64,000 bases of DNA, from contig JAQTHY010000001.1 of NCBI GenBank assembly GCA_029433345.1, positions 1,922,001 through 1,986,000 on the forward strand. Reading direction: 5' to 3'. This DNA comes from Orbaceae bacterium ESL0727 (GTDB taxonomy: Bacteria; Pseudomonadota; Gammaproteobacteria; Enterobacterales; Orbaceae). The position numbers and the translations under genes were made by a program. The notes below the pieces were generated by a model that made no database searches, was not told the DNA's origin, and was given only the letters and a program-made list of their open reading frames with translations. Below, piece after piece: positions 10,434-20,509 of the stretch (position 1 is its first letter; each line of letters begins with the position of its first letter).

Positions 10434-10772
10434 TTACAAGGCAGCTTCATCGGTTTCGCCAGTGCGAATGCGTACCACATGTTCTAAATGTGTCACAAAA
10501 ATTTTACCATCGCCAATTTTACCGGTATACGCAGCCTGCGTTATCGTACTTATCACCTCATCGAGTGATTCATCGCTAATCGCTAATTCGATTTTCACTT
10601 TAGGGAGAAAATTGACATTATATTCAGCACCACGATATAGTTCTGCATGCCCTTTTTGTCGCCCAAAACCTTTTACTTCGGTCACGGTCAAGCCAGTAAT
10701 TCCTATCGTTGAGAGTGATTCTCTGACTTCTTCGAGTTTGAAAGGTTTTATCACCACTGTCACTAATTTCAT
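10434..10772 (-). CDS. glnK: Nitrogen regulatory P-II protein GlnK
   Basis: Trimeric signal protein sensing 2-oxoglutarate, ATP/ADP and uridylylation. The 112-residue sequence has the P-II start MKLVTVVIKPFKLEEVRE, the T-loop RGAEYNVNF with the uridylylation tyrosine Y51, and the C-terminal signature TGKIGDGKIFV. Adjacency to amtB identifies it as GlnK rather than GlnB. Confidence 0.95.
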   Translation of the reverse strand: MKLVTVVIKPFKLEEVRESLSTIGITGLTVTEVKGFGRQKGHAELYRGAEYNVNFLPKVKIELAISDESLDEVISTITQAAYTGKIGDGKIFVTHLEHVVRIRTGETDEAAL

Positions 10773-10821
10773 TTTTTACTCCCGTCATTAATCCAATAAT
10801 CAATACACTATATTGTTGTTC

Positions 10822-10840
10822 ATGCAAAGTGCATGCCAAT
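10822..10840 (-). promoter_or_regulatory. Sigma-54 promoter of glnK-amtB
   Basis: The minus strand reads TTGGCATGCACTTTGCAT, with the invariant GG (10837-10836) and GC (10825-10824) separated by exactly 10 bases, as required for RpoN -24/-12 promoters. Transcription would start near 10812, about 40 bases ahead of the glnK ATG. Candidate NtrC half-sites of GCAC/GTGC type occur about 200 bp upstream (11011-11034). This fits nitrogen-limited induction. Confidence 0.75.
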
Positions 10841-10860
10841 TTTAAGCGCAATTTTTTTAA

Positions 10861-10893
10861 TGTTTCAGAACTATACTACGTTTATGTAAAATT
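10861..10893 (+). repeat. Copy 1 of a dispersed 32-bp intergenic repeat
   Basis: The segment begins TGTTTCAGAACTATACTACG and continues TTTATGTAAAAT. Closely similar copies lie at 20202-20234 (same strand) and 29422-29453 (opposite strand), all in intergenic DNA. Here it lies upstream of the glnK promoter. Function unknown. Confidence 0.6.
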
Positions 10894-11129
10894 TTTATTA
10901 TTTGAGATAGAATTTTTATCGCGTTATGTAAAATATTAGTTTTGATAGGCAATATTTGTGGTCATTTGAATTTGACCGCGACATGAATACGTGACAAGCA
11001 GTATTAACACTGCACCATTTAAGCACAACAGTGCGCATTCATACGGCTTATTGTTCTGGAAGGTATTAGGCTAAATATCACGCAAGCGCCGATTCTCGGC
11101 AAACGCGTCAAGGTGGAAAATTATGTCTA

Positions 11130-12668
11130 TTAATCGATAACCGTTAATTTGCGATATTCATCATAAGCAAAATGATCGGTCATACCACTGATATAATCTT
11201 GCAATAAACGACAGCGATAATAAAATTCAAGACAGGCAAAATCTTCACTATGCTGATCTAATTCATTTACAGCACTTAAATAAGCAACACAATGTTTAGC
11301 TGAAAGTTTATGGTAAAGGCGCGTTTCAATCAGATAATTTTTATGCTCACCAGTATTGGCAAGTATCAGAAAATCATTCGCAGGCATAGCCAAAAGTGGG
11401 CTATAAATATCTAATAATCCACTAATAATTCGGTTACCTTGTAATTCGAGATTCTCGACCGATTCATGATTAAAGACATGCTTAAGCCCGACAGTTTTAA
11501 AAATATTGAGTAATTTATATTCGGCATCATGATCTTCTAATAATGCATGATTAAACGATCCTGCATAGATCGCTTCAATGTTTTCAATAAATCGTTCAGC
11601 TGCATGGGGGACTAATTGCCCAATCGTATTGACTCGTAAATACATAAAAAATTGGTCAATACCAATCGCATCATAACCATTTTTTTGCAGATTTTGATAA
11701 GGACGATTCACTACTTTATCAAACAGATCATCATCTTTCACAGGTCCCCAAGCCTCTTCTAAATAATGGTGGAGTTGATCAACTGTCAGAATCTTCTTTT
11801 CGACGGCATCTTCAAGATCGGCAATACAATAAGAAATATCATCCGCCGCTTCCATAATATAGGTAAAGGGATAACGATGAAAAGGTGCAATAGCAAGCTC
11901 ATCACATAAGCGCTTAACAAACTTTTCTTCCGAAAGGTAATAGCCGGGCTTTTTCATCAAATAGGCGAACTCGTCGGGAATCGGTTCTGACCAATAGGCA
12001 GGTTTGGTATACTTTAGAATCGCGGCGATCTGTGAATAGGTGAGATTTAGACGCAAGATGGTATGAACTAAACGAATTGCTTGCGCATTACCTTCAAAAT
12101 GGCAGAGATCATAACGGATTTTCTGTTTTAACGCGGTAAGTTCAGTACTCTCATTTTCCTGTTCGGCTAATACAGCATAGTCAATAGTGTGATTCGATGA
12201 GGTGTTACATGAATGGTGAGTCGGTTTTGGGGAAAGCAAACGTGCGGTAAACCATTGATTAATTGCTGCTTCACCAAAATGGCCAAACGGAGGATTACCC
12301 ACATCATGCATCAGGCAAGCCATTTCGACAATACTTTCAATCGGTACCAACCATTTGTCTAACCCTAGCGATTTCAGTTGTCCAGTTTTACTTAGACGAT
12401 GAATAATTTCTTTGACAATGTGCCGGCCCACTTGTTGTACTTCTAATGAATGCGTTAATCGCGTCCGCACAACACTGTTGCGTTCTAGCGGAAAAACTTG
12501 TGTTTTTTGTTGCAGACGACGAATCGCCGCTGAGTTAATAATCCGTCCGCGATCACTCTCAAAATAGCGTATCGCCTCATACTCATCAACCGTATTGCCC
12601 TCATGTTGTGTTTCACGGGGCTTTTCTAAATAACGATGATAATTGATTTTATGACTAAAATTGATCAT
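11130..12668 (-). CDS. dgt: Deoxyguanosinetriphosphate triphosphohydrolase
   Basis: Hydrolyses dGTP to deoxyguanosine and triphosphate. The 512-residue protein is close to E. coli Dgt (505) and has the HD-domain metal ligands: [13 protein letters not shown] (first H), [16 protein letters not shown] (HD), a central [19 protein letters not shown] (D) and flanking motifs. A 356-bp gap holding the glnK promoter region separates it from glnK. Confidence 0.93.
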   Translation of the reverse strand: MINFSHKINYHRYLEKPRETQHEGNTVDEYEAIRYFESDRGRIINSAAIRRLQQKTQVFPLERNSVVRTRLTHSLEVQQVGRHIVKEIIHRLSKTGQLKSLGLDKWLVPIESIVEMACLMHDVGNPPFGHFGEAAINQWFTARLLSPKPTHHSCNTSSNHTIDYAVLAEQENESTELTALKQKIRYDLCHFEGNAQAIRLVHTILRLNLTYSQIAAILKYTKPAYWSEPIPDEFAYLMKKPGYYLSEEKFVKRLCDELAIAPFHRYPFTYIMEAADDISYCIADLEDAVEKKILTVDQLHHYLEEAWGPVKDDDLFDKVVNRPYQNLQKNGYDAIGIDQFFMYLRVNTIGQLVPHAAERFIENIEAIYAGSFNHALLEDHDAEYKLLNIFKTVGLKHVFNHESVENLELQGNRIISGLLDIYSPLLAMPANDFLILANTGEHKNYLIETRLYHKLSAKHCVAYLSAVNELDQHSEDFACLEFYYRCRLLQDYISGMTDHFAYDEYRKLTVID

Positions 12669-12767
12669 GAACGACTCGTTTTACTAGATTGATGTTTGTC
12701 GATACGCATCCCATTTAATGGCGCGCATTTAATAATGAGCATTGCATAACAGGTACTGAATCTGCAT

Positions 12768-13958
12768 TCAAATAGACAATTTTTGCTGAGCCCATTCGAT
12801 AGCGGTTTGATATCTGTCAGCCGGTAAAAAATCAGCGAGATCACGCAATGCTTGTACTAATTTCGATTGATCAGTGTGCGTTAAATTGAGATGCCCTACT
12901 TTGCGCCCTGGCCGTACCGCTTTTTCATACCAATGTAGATGTACTAACGCATTGGTTAACCAATCAAGATTCAACGGCGTACCAATCAAATTCACCATGA
13001 CCGATGGCGCAAAAACATCGGGGTTAGGTAAAGGTAAGCCTAATATTGCACGCAAATGTAACTCAAATTGGCTAATCGACGCACCATTTTGCGTCCAATG
13101 GCCACTATTATGCACACGTGGTGCCAATTCATTAATCAATAATTGATTACCGACCACAAAACATTCCATTGCCATCACCCCGACATAATTTAATTTATTC
13201 ATCAAGGTGGCTAACATGGTTTCGGCTTCTGTTTGCCATATAGCCTGCTTTTCTTGTAATCGTTGCTGCTGTAATCGTTGTTGTTGAGACAATTGTTGTT
13301 TAGATAATTGTTGTTTAGATAATTGTTGTGGAGCTAACGGTTGTTGCTGAAATAACGGCTGATTCGGCAATACCACACTCATCTTTAAAATGCCATCTTG
13401 TTGTAGATTATACGTAAGTGGATAAAAAACCGTATCCCCCAATGCATTGCGTGCACCGATTAACGAAACTTCACCTTCAAAAGGAACAACTTGTTCAACA
13501 ATCGCCTGTTGATAGAGATCATCCGGTAAATCTATCGGTTCTGTTGCCGCAATGCGCCACTGCCCACGTCCGTCATATCCACCCGTACGCCGTTTGACAA
13601 TAACCAAATCACCTAATTCAGAAAAAATATATGGCCAATCTTGCTGACTGGTTAGTAAACGCCATTTAGCCGTCGGTAAGTGCAGTTCATCTAACAGCTG
13701 TTTTTGCGTAAAACGATCAGCAATAATCGGGAAAATATCACGATTCACAAATCGCGGATGGGTCGCTAAGATCTGGGTAAAGGGAGTATCAGGCCAGCGT
13801 TCAATTTCGGCGGTAATCACTGACTGTTGATATGGAATCGTGTTAGGATCAACATCTAACCCAACCGGGAAAACCGCAATCCCCAAAGGTTCACCCGCTT
13901 GTTTCAACATACGACCCAGTTGACCATTACCGAGGACACACACAGATTTTATCGTCAT
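12768..13958 (-). CDS. purK: N5-carboxyaminoimidazole ribonucleotide synthase
   Basis: ATP-grasp enzyme that carboxylates AIR to N5-CAIR in de novo purine synthesis; PurE then isomerises the product. At 396 residues it is about 40 longer than E. coli PurK. The start [16 protein letters not shown], the [17 protein letters not shown]-binding loop and the FEGEVSLI strand are clear. The C-terminal [13 protein letters not shown] metal-binding motif is also clear. The extra length is a Gln/Leu-rich segment (about residues 199-238) encoded by 15-bp tandem repeats. It overlaps purE by 4 bp. Confidence 0.94.
   Translation of the reverse strand: MTIKSVCVLGNGQLGRMLKQAGEPLGIAVFPVGLDVDPNTIPYQQSVITAEIERWPDTPFTQILATHPRFVNRDIFPIIADRFTQKQLLDELHLPTAKWRLLTSQQDWPYIFSELGDLVIVKRRTGGYDGRGQWRIAATEPIDLPDDLYQQAIVEQVVPFEGEVSLIGARNALGDTVFYPLTYNLQQDGILKMSVVLPNQPLFQQQPLAPQQLSKQQLSKQQLSQQQRLQQQRLQEKQAIWQTEAETMLATLMNKLNYVGVMAMECFVVGNQLLINELAPRVHNSGHWTQNGASISQFELHLRAILGLPLPNPDVFAPSVMVNLIGTPLNLDWLTNALVHLHWYEKAVRPGRKVGHLNLTHTDQSKLVQALRDLADFLPADRYQTAIEWAQQKLSI
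13255..13344. repeat. In-frame 15-bp tandem repeats inside purK
   Basis: Six units of 15 bp, for example TTAGATAATTGTTGT at 13300-13314 and again at 13315-13329, with diverged outer units. They encode five-residue blocks such as QQLSK and QQRLQ, so copy changes keep the frame. Confidence 0.85.
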
Positions 13959-14458
13959 GCTTTTTCTACTCTTGGATCCGGATTATCTAAAACGTCTTGC
14001 GTTTGTTGCGCGCGCCATGTGACTAAACGTGCGTAAATAGTTTGATCATGTAAAGCTAAAATTTGTGCAGCTAATAAGGCAGCATTCGTGGCGCCAGCTT
14101 TCCCAATCGCCAAGGTCCCTACCGGAACACCTGCTGGCATTTGCACAATCGAATAAAGACTATCTACCCCACTTAAGGCAGCACTTTGTACAGGTACGCC
14201 TAACACTGGCACTAAGGTTTTGGCTGCCAACATACCGGGTAAATGTGCAGCTCCGCCAGCACCGGCAATAATCACCTCAATACCCTCTGTTTTGGCATTT
14301 TCAGCAAAGTGGAATAATTTGTTTGGTGTGCGGTGAGCCGAAATAATGTCGACATGATAAGGGATTGTCAACGCATCTAGCGTCTGCGCGGCATGTTGCA
14401 TCGTTACCCAATCACTTTTAGAGCCCATTACAATAGCTATTTTAGGTTGCGTTTGCAT
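13955..14458 (-). CDS. purE: N5-CAIR mutase PurE
   Basis: Isomerises N5-CAIR to CAIR. The 167-residue class I PurE shows [10 protein letters not shown] (phosphate-binding loop), SAHRTPNKL with the catalytic histidine, and [41 protein letters not shown] follows in the usual place. It is first in the purEK operon, with the purK start codon overlapping its stop. Confidence 0.96.
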   Translation of the reverse strand: MQTQPKIAIVMGSKSDWVTMQHAAQTLDALTIPYHVDIISAHRTPNKLFHFAENAKTEGIEVIIAGAGGAAHLPGMLAAKTLVPVLGVPVQSAALSGVDSLYSIVQMPAGVPVGTLAIGKAGATNAALLAAQILALHDQTIYARLVTWRAQQTQDVLDNPDPRVEKA

Positions 14459-14630
14459 AAGCGTTATGTTGCGGTAGTTAAGAATTTGGTGAGATAAGTA
14501 TACATGAAAATTCTAGCTATTTCAGCTAACTCATCTGGCGTTTATCGATAACGATGCCACTCAAATACGTTATTTGATTCTAAAAGATATCACTGTTTTA
14601 TTGGTGATCGCTGTTATTGATAACTTAGGG

Positions 14631-14692
14631 AGGCAGGGGATGATAGCCATCCTTTCTTTATCGGACTGGCTAGATTTCGCCCTTGCCTGCCT
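14631..14692. other. GC-rich nested inverted repeat between purE and uvrB
   Basis: In this otherwise AT-rich gap an outer pair of arms (AGGCAGG at 14631-14637 and CCTGCCT at 14686-14692) encloses a smaller hairpin GGATG-ATAGC-CATCC at 14638-14652. It lies downstream of uvrB and upstream of purE. It could be a terminator without a T-run, a leader structure of purE or a small RNA; I cannot distinguish these. Confidence 0.35.
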
Positions 14693-14743
14693 ATAGACAA
14701 AGCAATCCCCTTCCCCGTTAATCAATCTAATAACCATAAGCGA

Positions 14744-16747
14744 TTAGGATACTTTGATAAAATCCGCCTGTAATTTTTTAATTTCATCACGTAATACGCC
14801 TGCTTTTTCAAATTCAAGATTTTGGGCTGCTTCATACATCATGGCTTCGAGCTCTTTTATGCGCGCTTGCACATCTTTGATGGAAACATAACTGTAATCT
14901 TGATTTGGCTCAAAGGCTTTGATTTTCGCAGTCGATTTTTTAGTGCTCAATCCAGCATCTAGCACATCGGTAATCTGTTTATGGACTGAAGTCGGTGTAA
15001 TGCCGTGTGCAATATTAAAATCTTGCTGTTTTTGTCGACGACGCGCCGTTTCATCGATCGCTTTTTTCATTGCGGGCGTAATTTTATCGGCATATAAAAT
15101 CGCTTTACCGTTAACATTACGTGCAGCACGCCCCACGGTTTGGATAAGCGAACTTTCAGAACGCAAAAAGCCTTCACGATCGGCATCCAAAATCGCAATC
15201 AATGACACTTCAGGAATATCTAATCCTTCCCTTAATAAGTTAATACCCACCAAGACATCCACCTCGCCAAGGCGCAGATCACGAATAATTTCCATACGTT
15301 CAACGGTATTGATATCCGAATGCAAATATTTAACTTTCACGCCATTTTCAGAAAGATAATCAGTAAGATTTTCGGACATTTTCTTGGTTAATGTTGTCAC
15401 TAAAACGCGCTCATTTTGGTTAATACGAATTTTAATTTCAGACAACAGATCATCAACCTGTGTGGTGACCGGTCTCACTTCTAAAATAGGATCGAGTAAG
15501 CCTGTTGGTCGCACCACTTGTTCGACAATTTCACCACCCGATTTTTCGATCTCATATTTCGCCGGTGTTGCCGACACATAAACCGTTTGCGGCATAATTT
15601 TCTCAAATTCGCTAAATTTTAGCGGGCGATTATCCAACGCCGAAGGTAACCGGAAACCATATTCCACAAGATTCAATTTACGTGATCTATCCCCATTATA
15701 CATCGCCCCTAATTGTGGAATGGCAACATGCGATTCATCAATAAACAGTAAGCCATCTGCAGGCAGGTAATCGAACAAGGTGGCTGGTGGCTCGCCAGGT
15801 TTACGTTGGGCTAAAAAGCGCGAATAGTTTTCGATGCCCGAACAATACCCAAGCTCGGTCATCATTTCAATATCAAAAAGTGTTCGCTGAGTTAAGCGCT
15901 GCTCTTCTAATAAACGATTATTATCGAGTAACACTTTTTGTCGCGCTTTCAACTCTTGCTTAATCTGCGCGATCGCATTATCCATAATATTTCGTGGCGT
16001 TACATAGTGGGTTTTCGGATAGATGGTAATACGCGAGACTTCATTAATCGCACTACCGGTTAGGGGATCAAACAGGGTAATGCGTTCAACTTCATCATCA
16101 AATAATTCTACGCGCACGGCAAGTTCGTCAGAATCAGCAGGGAAAATATCAATCACATCACCGCGTACCCGGAACGTCCCGCGACTAAAACCGATATCAT
16201 TACGCTTATATTGCATTTCGGCCAAGCGTGTCAAAATAGCGCGCTGATCAGTAATCGTCCCTTTTGTTAAATGCAAAATCATTGCCATATAGGTTTCTGG
16301 TGCACCCAAACCATATATGGCCGACACAGAGGCGACAATCACCACATCGCGTCGTTCTAATAATGATTTCGTCGCAGAAAGGCGCATCTGCTCAATATGC
16401 TCATTGATAGAGGCATCTTTTTCGATAAAAGTATCGGTCGCCGGTACATAAGATTCAGGTTGATAATAATCATAATACGAGACGAAATATTCTACCGCGT
16501 TTTCGGGGAAAAAGGCTTTCATTTCGCCATAAAGCTGTGCTGCTAAGGTTTTATTCGGCGCTAAAATAATGGTCGGCCGATTATGCGTAGCAATCACATT
16601 CGCCATAGTAAATGTTTTACCCGAGCCCGTTACCCCCAATAAAGTTTGATGGGCAATACCATCTTCAAGATTTTGATTGATCTTTTTTATCGCTTCGGGT
16701 TGATCACCTGCGGGGACAAAATCAGAGCATAATTTAAATTTTTTCAT
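14744..16747 (-). CDS. uvrB: UvrABC excinuclease subunit B
   Basis: Damage-verifying helicase-like subunit of nucleotide excision repair. At 667 residues it is full length. It has Walker A GVTGSGKT (38-45), the beta-hairpin region [12 protein letters not shown] used for strand separation, helicase motifs FIDESHVA and [19 protein letters not shown] and QTVGRAARN, and the C-terminal UVR domain ([20 protein letters not shown]) that meets UvrC. A leader of nearly 700 bp carries repeats, an SOS-like box and DnaA boxes. Confidence 0.97.
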   Translation of the reverse strand: MKKFKLCSDFVPAGDQPEAIKKINQNLEDGIAHQTLLGVTGSGKTFTMANVIATHNRPTIILAPNKTLAAQLYGEMKAFFPENAVEYFVSYYDYYQPESYVPATDTFIEKDASINEHIEQMRLSATKSLLERRDVVIVASVSAIYGLGAPETYMAMILHLTKGTITDQRAILTRLAEMQYKRNDIGFSRGTFRVRGDVIDIFPADSDELAVRVELFDDEVERITLFDPLTGSAINEVSRITIYPKTHYVTPRNIMDNAIAQIKQELKARQKVLLDNNRLLEEQRLTQRTLFDIEMMTELGYCSGIENYSRFLAQRKPGEPPATLFDYLPADGLLFIDESHVAIPQLGAMYNGDRSRKLNLVEYGFRLPSALDNRPLKFSEFEKIMPQTVYVSATPAKYEIEKSGGEIVEQVVRPTGLLDPILEVRPVTTQVDDLLSEIKIRINQNERVLVTTLTKKMSENLTDYLSENGVKVKYLHSDINTVERMEIIRDLRLGEVDVLVGINLLREGLDIPEVSLIAILDADREGFLRSESSLIQTVGRAARNVNGKAILYADKITPAMKKAIDETARRRQKQQDFNIAHGITPTSVHKQITDVLDAGLSTKKSTAKIKAFEPNQDYSYVSIKDVQARIKELEAMMYEAAQNLEFEKAGVLRDEIKKLQADFIKVS

Positions 16748-16843
16748 GACTTCCTATCCTGCTATTGTTATCTATCGTGTTTATCTATACCCGTTACGTT
16801 TCAAGATGGTGGCTTTTTTGCATCCAACTTTTCTTCATTGCGT

Positions 16844-16934
16844 CATTCCACTATTCCGCTAACTTTTATTCAGCTGATTTTTATTTAGCTAACTTTTTTT
16901 GCTAGCTTTCTTTGCTAACTTCAGCAGTGGAATG
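16844..16934. repeat. Short tandem repeats enclosed by a 9-bp inverted repeat
   Basis: Five degenerate units starting GCTAACTTTT or GCTGATTTTT (16858, 16873, 16888, 16901 and 16914; 13-15 bp each) are framed by CATTCCACT (16844-16852) and AGTGGAATG (16926-16934). The whole lies 100-190 bp upstream of uvrB and could fold as one large stem-loop in its leader. Confidence 0.6.
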
Positions 16935-17054
16935 TAAAAAAACAAGATGACATACTATCAACTATTCTTTACAACTTTATTCTCTTTTATATTCATCTTC
17001 GATAGGGGTAATGAGTATATAACTGAACTGATGACTTTACCTATTAATAAAAAT

Positions 17055-17290
17055 TATCCCCAAAAAGACTTGACCTTTTAAAATCGCCCATTTTTTATCT
17101 GATTTACATCAAAAATAGCAACTACTGTATAAAAATACTGGCTTGATTTATGATAACTATTTGATAAATAATAATTTTAAAAATCATGCTTACAATCTAA
17201 CCAAATCAAGCTAAAACCTGATTCATATTGAGATTACCGTTTTTTTCAAGAAACTATTAACAGAGTTATCCACAGGCCACGGGGATAACT
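17055..17290. promoter_or_regulatory. DnaA-box cluster in the uvrB upstream region
   Basis: A perfect DnaA box TTATCCACA lies at 17266-17274. One near match, TTATCCCCA, is around 17055-17064, and an inverted TTATCCCC-type site is at 17281-17288. The surrounding sequence is strongly AT-rich. E. coli uvrB is also reported to have a DnaA site near a distal promoter. The rest of 16748-17443 holds no gene that I can support. Confidence 0.45.
17123..17142. promoter_or_regulatory. Candidate LexA (SOS) box upstream of uvrB
   Basis: TACTGTATAAAAATACTG has a perfect left half (TACTGTAT) and a right half one base from ATACAG, with the CTGT-N8 spacing of LexA sites. uvrB is SOS-induced in E. coli, but this box is about 375 bp ahead of the uvrB ATG, so the link is tentative. 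Confidence 0.4.
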
Positions 17291-17443
17291 TTATAAGTAT
17301 AGTCTCTATCGGCTTTTTTCAATCTTTTGCTCTAATATACGTAAAAAATTAGTCTATAAAACAAAAATAATTATTGTTTTTTTCTATTTAAAGCCCATAA
17401 ATCGATAGGTCATACTTTATTACTATTTTTGATTTTTCATCTT

Positions 17444-18922
17444 CTATTGTACTTTTTCGATCTGATATTGATAACTTCCTTCACCATCTGGTACAAATGT
17501 TAAGCGATGAGTGATACATTTTGGTGCATCTTCGGCATGATGTGAAACAAATAGAAGTTGTGAATGGCCTTCTTGGATTAATAGATCAATCCAACGTTTA
17601 ACCAGTTCACGATTAAGTTGATCTAGCCCTTGTAACGGTTCGTCAAGAATCAATAAAGTTGGGTGTTTAACTAATGCGCGCGCAATTAACACTAAACGTT
17701 GTTCTCCCCACGAGAGTGATTTAAAGGGTTGATCGGCTTGTGCAGTTAAATTTAATAACTGTAACCACTCAGCAACGCGCTGCTGCTGTTCATCACTTGT
17801 CGCACTATAGATACCAATCGAGTCAAAATAACCGGATAATAAGACATTTTTAACGCTACTGCTTACCCGATAATCTTGGTGCAAACTGCTACTCACATAA
17901 CCAATATGCCGTTTGATGTCCCAAATTGTTTCGCCTGATCCCCGTTTACGACCAAATAAAGTGAGATCATTACTATATCCTTGTGGATGATCACCGGTAA
18001 TCAGACTAAGCAATGTTGATTTACCGGCGCCATTGGGCCCAACAATCTGCCAATTTTCGTTGGCATTGACTCGCCAAGTGAGATCATCAATTACCGCTTT
18101 ATCACTACTGTTATCGGTACAATAACGCACATAACCGTGATTGAGTATGACGCGTGGCAAATCGTCTGGTAATGTTTCGATCGGTTCATCTGAGTCAGGC
18201 AAATGGATATTGCGTAAATTTTCCATCCCTATCAGTTGTTTGACGGTTTCATCATTTAATAAGCATTCCCGTTTGCCGGTTTTAACTAAATGGCAGTCGG
18301 CAAGAATACCGATATTTTCGACAAAAGCTGGAATATTATCAAAGCGATTAAGCACCAATACAATGGTGATACCTTGTTGTGCCAACATCGCTAAATGGGT
18401 CGATAGGTTATCCCGTGAAGCCACATCAAGCCCATCAAACGGCTCGTCAAGAATGAGCAGATCAGGTTGTTGCATCAATACGCGACAAAGTAATGTTTTA
18501 CGGGTTTCGCCGGTTGATAGATATTTAAAGCGGCGATTAAGCAACGGCGTAATACCAAACTGCGCTGCTAATTGCTGGCAACGTGCGCTATTTTTTTGTT
18601 CCGCTTGAATGATTTCGGCTGCCGTCAATCCCGTATCACTTTCGCCTTCACTTAGCATATCGGTATTATTACGTCGCCATTCTTCTTCAATCAATTTTTG
18701 TAACTGTTCCAGTGAAATATGCGCAATGGTATGGAATTGATTGATAACGTCGCCTGACAGTAATGGTTGTTCGCCGGCTAATGCTTTAACTAAAGTTGAC
18801 TTACCACTGCCATTGCGGCCCACAAATGCCCAACTACTGCCTTGTTGGAGGGTTAATTCATCATCAATCGAAAATAATTTATAATCATTAATCTTATAGT
18901 TTGCCTGTTTGATTTGTAACAT
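17444..18922 (-). CDS. modF: ModF, double ABC ATPase of the molybdate locus
   Basis: A 492-residue soluble protein with two ABC ATPase modules, each with Walker A (VGRNGSGKSTLVKAL at about 34-48 and VGPNGAGKSTLLSLI in the second half), signature (YLSTGETRKTLLCR and SLSWGEQRLVLIARAL) and Walker B (LLILDEPFDGLD and LLILDEPLQGLD). ModF is encoded beside modE in enterobacteria; its exact role is unclear, and it has no membrane partner here. It reads in the same direction as modE, separated by 271 bp in which I see no other gene. Confidence 0.9.
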   Translation of the reverse strand: MLQIKQANYKINDYKLFSIDDELTLQQGSSWAFVGRNGSGKSTLVKALAGEQPLLSGDVINQFHTIAHISLEQLQKLIEEEWRRNNTDMLSEGESDTGLTAAEIIQAEQKNSARCQQLAAQFGITPLLNRRFKYLSTGETRKTLLCRVLMQQPDLLILDEPFDGLDVASRDNLSTHLAMLAQQGITIVLVLNRFDNIPAFVENIGILADCHLVKTGKRECLLNDETVKQLIGMENLRNIHLPDSDEPIETLPDDLPRVILNHGYVRYCTDNSSDKAVIDDLTWRVNANENWQIVGPNGAGKSTLLSLITGDHPQGYSNDLTLFGRKRGSGETIWDIKRHIGYVSSSLHQDYRVSSSVKNVLLSGYFDSIGIYSATSDEQQQRVAEWLQLLNLTAQADQPFKSLSWGEQRLVLIARALVKHPTLLILDEPLQGLDQLNRELVKRWIDLLIQEGHSQLLFVSHHAEDAPKCITHRLTFVPDGEGSYQYQIEKVQ

Positions 18923-19193
18923 AGGATCCTTCTTTGCATTTTACATATTGCGTATTGATACTCATCACGCTTCACAGTGATGATTGTCTAATATTTCAGC
19001 ATTCACCAATTGTCGGCGGCAGAATAGCGAAGCGTCTACTTTTTATTCGGTTATACAGTTATTAATTCATAACATGGTAAAAATTTGCTTTATGACTGTG
19101 TTGCACATCAACTCCGGTGCTGAAATTCCTCTGATTAAATGCCCTGCTATTTGCTGACTCACATAACCACTATTATATATCCATTACCCCGCA

Positions 19194-20003
19194 TCAAACT
19201 AATGTTGCCACAATAATATGTTCTGGATGAATAGTGAGCATGACGTTATCGCCTATTTGAAGATCTAAGTCGTTAATTTCCGCATTCGGTTTACTCACAT
19301 AAAGCAAAAGATTATCCGCTAATTGTAGCTGGAATTCACTCCATTGCGCCGATTTGACTTTATGTTTGACTGTTGCAGTAAGGCAGTTGGTCACCCGATG
19401 ATCATCTTGGCTGTTTGTAATCTGCTTATTGAGATCGATCAGTGGCGCTTTAATCAACAAGAGAACGGTTTTATCGACACTTAATTTTAATCGATCAATA
19501 CTCGCTTCCGTAATAAACGCATGCAATTGAGTTTGCTTATCAGCCAACATAACCGTAACTGAGCCAGCAATACCATCGGTTTGGATCGCCGTAATCGTAC
19601 CATATAGTTGATTGCGGGCACTGGTTTGTAACGATAATTTGGCCGTAGTTGTCAAAATATCGTCTAAGGGAACTTTATCATCGCTAAGAATAGAAAAAGC
19701 GTGATATTGCAATTGTGTCAGGAGATCATACAACTGCAGAAATCGCACTGCATAAGCACTCAGACGTGTTCCGCCGCCCCCTTTTCCCCCGGTTGCTGTT
19801 ATCACTAGGGGTTGCGGCGCCAATTTATTGATCTCATTAATGGCATCCCATGCTGTTTTATAGCTAATACCGATCTGCTTTGCCGCTTGATTTAAAGATG
19901 CCGTTACACTCAGTGCTTTTAATAATGCAATCCGTCTTGGATCAATAAAAAGCTGTTGCTTAATTTTTAAGGTTAATAAAATGTCGGGATTCAGCATAAT
20001 CAA
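19194..20003 (-). CDS. modE: Molybdate-responsive transcription regulator ModE
   Basis: Represses modABC and activates molybdoenzyme genes when bound to molybdate. The 269-residue protein has an N-terminal LysR-type winged helix (LNQAAKQIGISYKTAWDAI), the typical GGKGGGGTRLS wing, and two C-terminal TOBE/mop domains (SARNQLYGTI and the second near residue 205) that bind molybdate. It is divergent from modABC across 500 bp that carries its operator. Confidence 0.93.
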   Translation of the reverse strand: MIMLNPDILLTLKIKQQLFIDPRRIALLKALSVTASLNQAAKQIGISYKTAWDAINEINKLAPQPLVITATGGKGGGGTRLSAYAVRFLQLYDLLTQLQYHAFSILSDDKVPLDDILTTTAKLSLQTSARNQLYGTITAIQTDGIAGSVTVMLADKQTQLHAFITEASIDRLKLSVDKTVLLLIKAPLIDLNKQITNSQDDHRVTNCLTATVKHKVKSAQWSEFQLQLADNLLLYVSKPNAEINDLDLQIGDNVMLTIHPEHIIVATLV

Positions 20004-20201
20004 ACCATCTCTTTAGCCGTTGCGCAAATCATTATAGTCAATAGTTAGGGGATTCGTGTTTATCGTCTAGTCTAGGTCTATGACCTAAGTTTATAATCTA
20101 TCTTTACAAGCGGTTTCACCACGCTATTAACCTATTGTAAACACTTTTAATTCGCCTAGCAAAAATAGGTCAGTGGCAATCCTAAATAAAATTTTATTGT
20201 A

Positions 20202-20234
20202 TGTTTCAGAGTTTATATACGTTTATGTCAAATT
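20202..20234 (+). repeat. Copy 2 of the dispersed 32-bp intergenic repeat
   Basis: Begins TGTTTCAGAGTTTATATACG and continues TTTATGTCAAAT. It differs from the copies at 10861 and 29422 mainly in the four bases before TACG. It lies in the modE-modA gap, upstream of the ModE operator. Confidence 0.6.
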
Positions 20235-20345
20235 CACCATTAATAACTGAATTTCCAATTAACTACTCACCGTTGCAATCATTCACGCTAAAACTATCGC
20301 GGTCACATGTAAGGGCTATATACTTTTTACGTGATTTTTGCTAAT

Positions 20346-20373
20346 ATCGTTATGTAATTTTTTATATAACGAT
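20346..20373. promoter_or_regulatory. ModE operator upstream of modABC
   Basis: ATCGTTATGTA, six bases, then TATATAACGAT: both half-sites match the ModE consensus (ATCGxTATATA-N6-TATATAACGAT) with the correct spacing. Further half-sites ATCGTTATGTG (20426-20436) and TATAACGA (20458-20465) lie closer to modA. Molybdate-bound ModE would repress modABC here. Confidence 0.88.
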
Positions 20374-20509
20374 TTGGACACTATTTTATCCTGTACGCGG
20401 CATCGGCAAAAATAATATGGTCTCTATCGTTATGTGAAACTGTTAGATAAAGCTGTCTATAACGACAAATTCTCAGTAATCAATTTTTAACAACGAGGTA
20501 AGCTTAATT

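Noticed and set aside
17055-17290. Chromosomal replication origin
   Set aside because: Only one perfect DnaA box and two weak ones, no 13-mer array, and none of the genes usually beside oriC (mnmG, mioC, dnaA).
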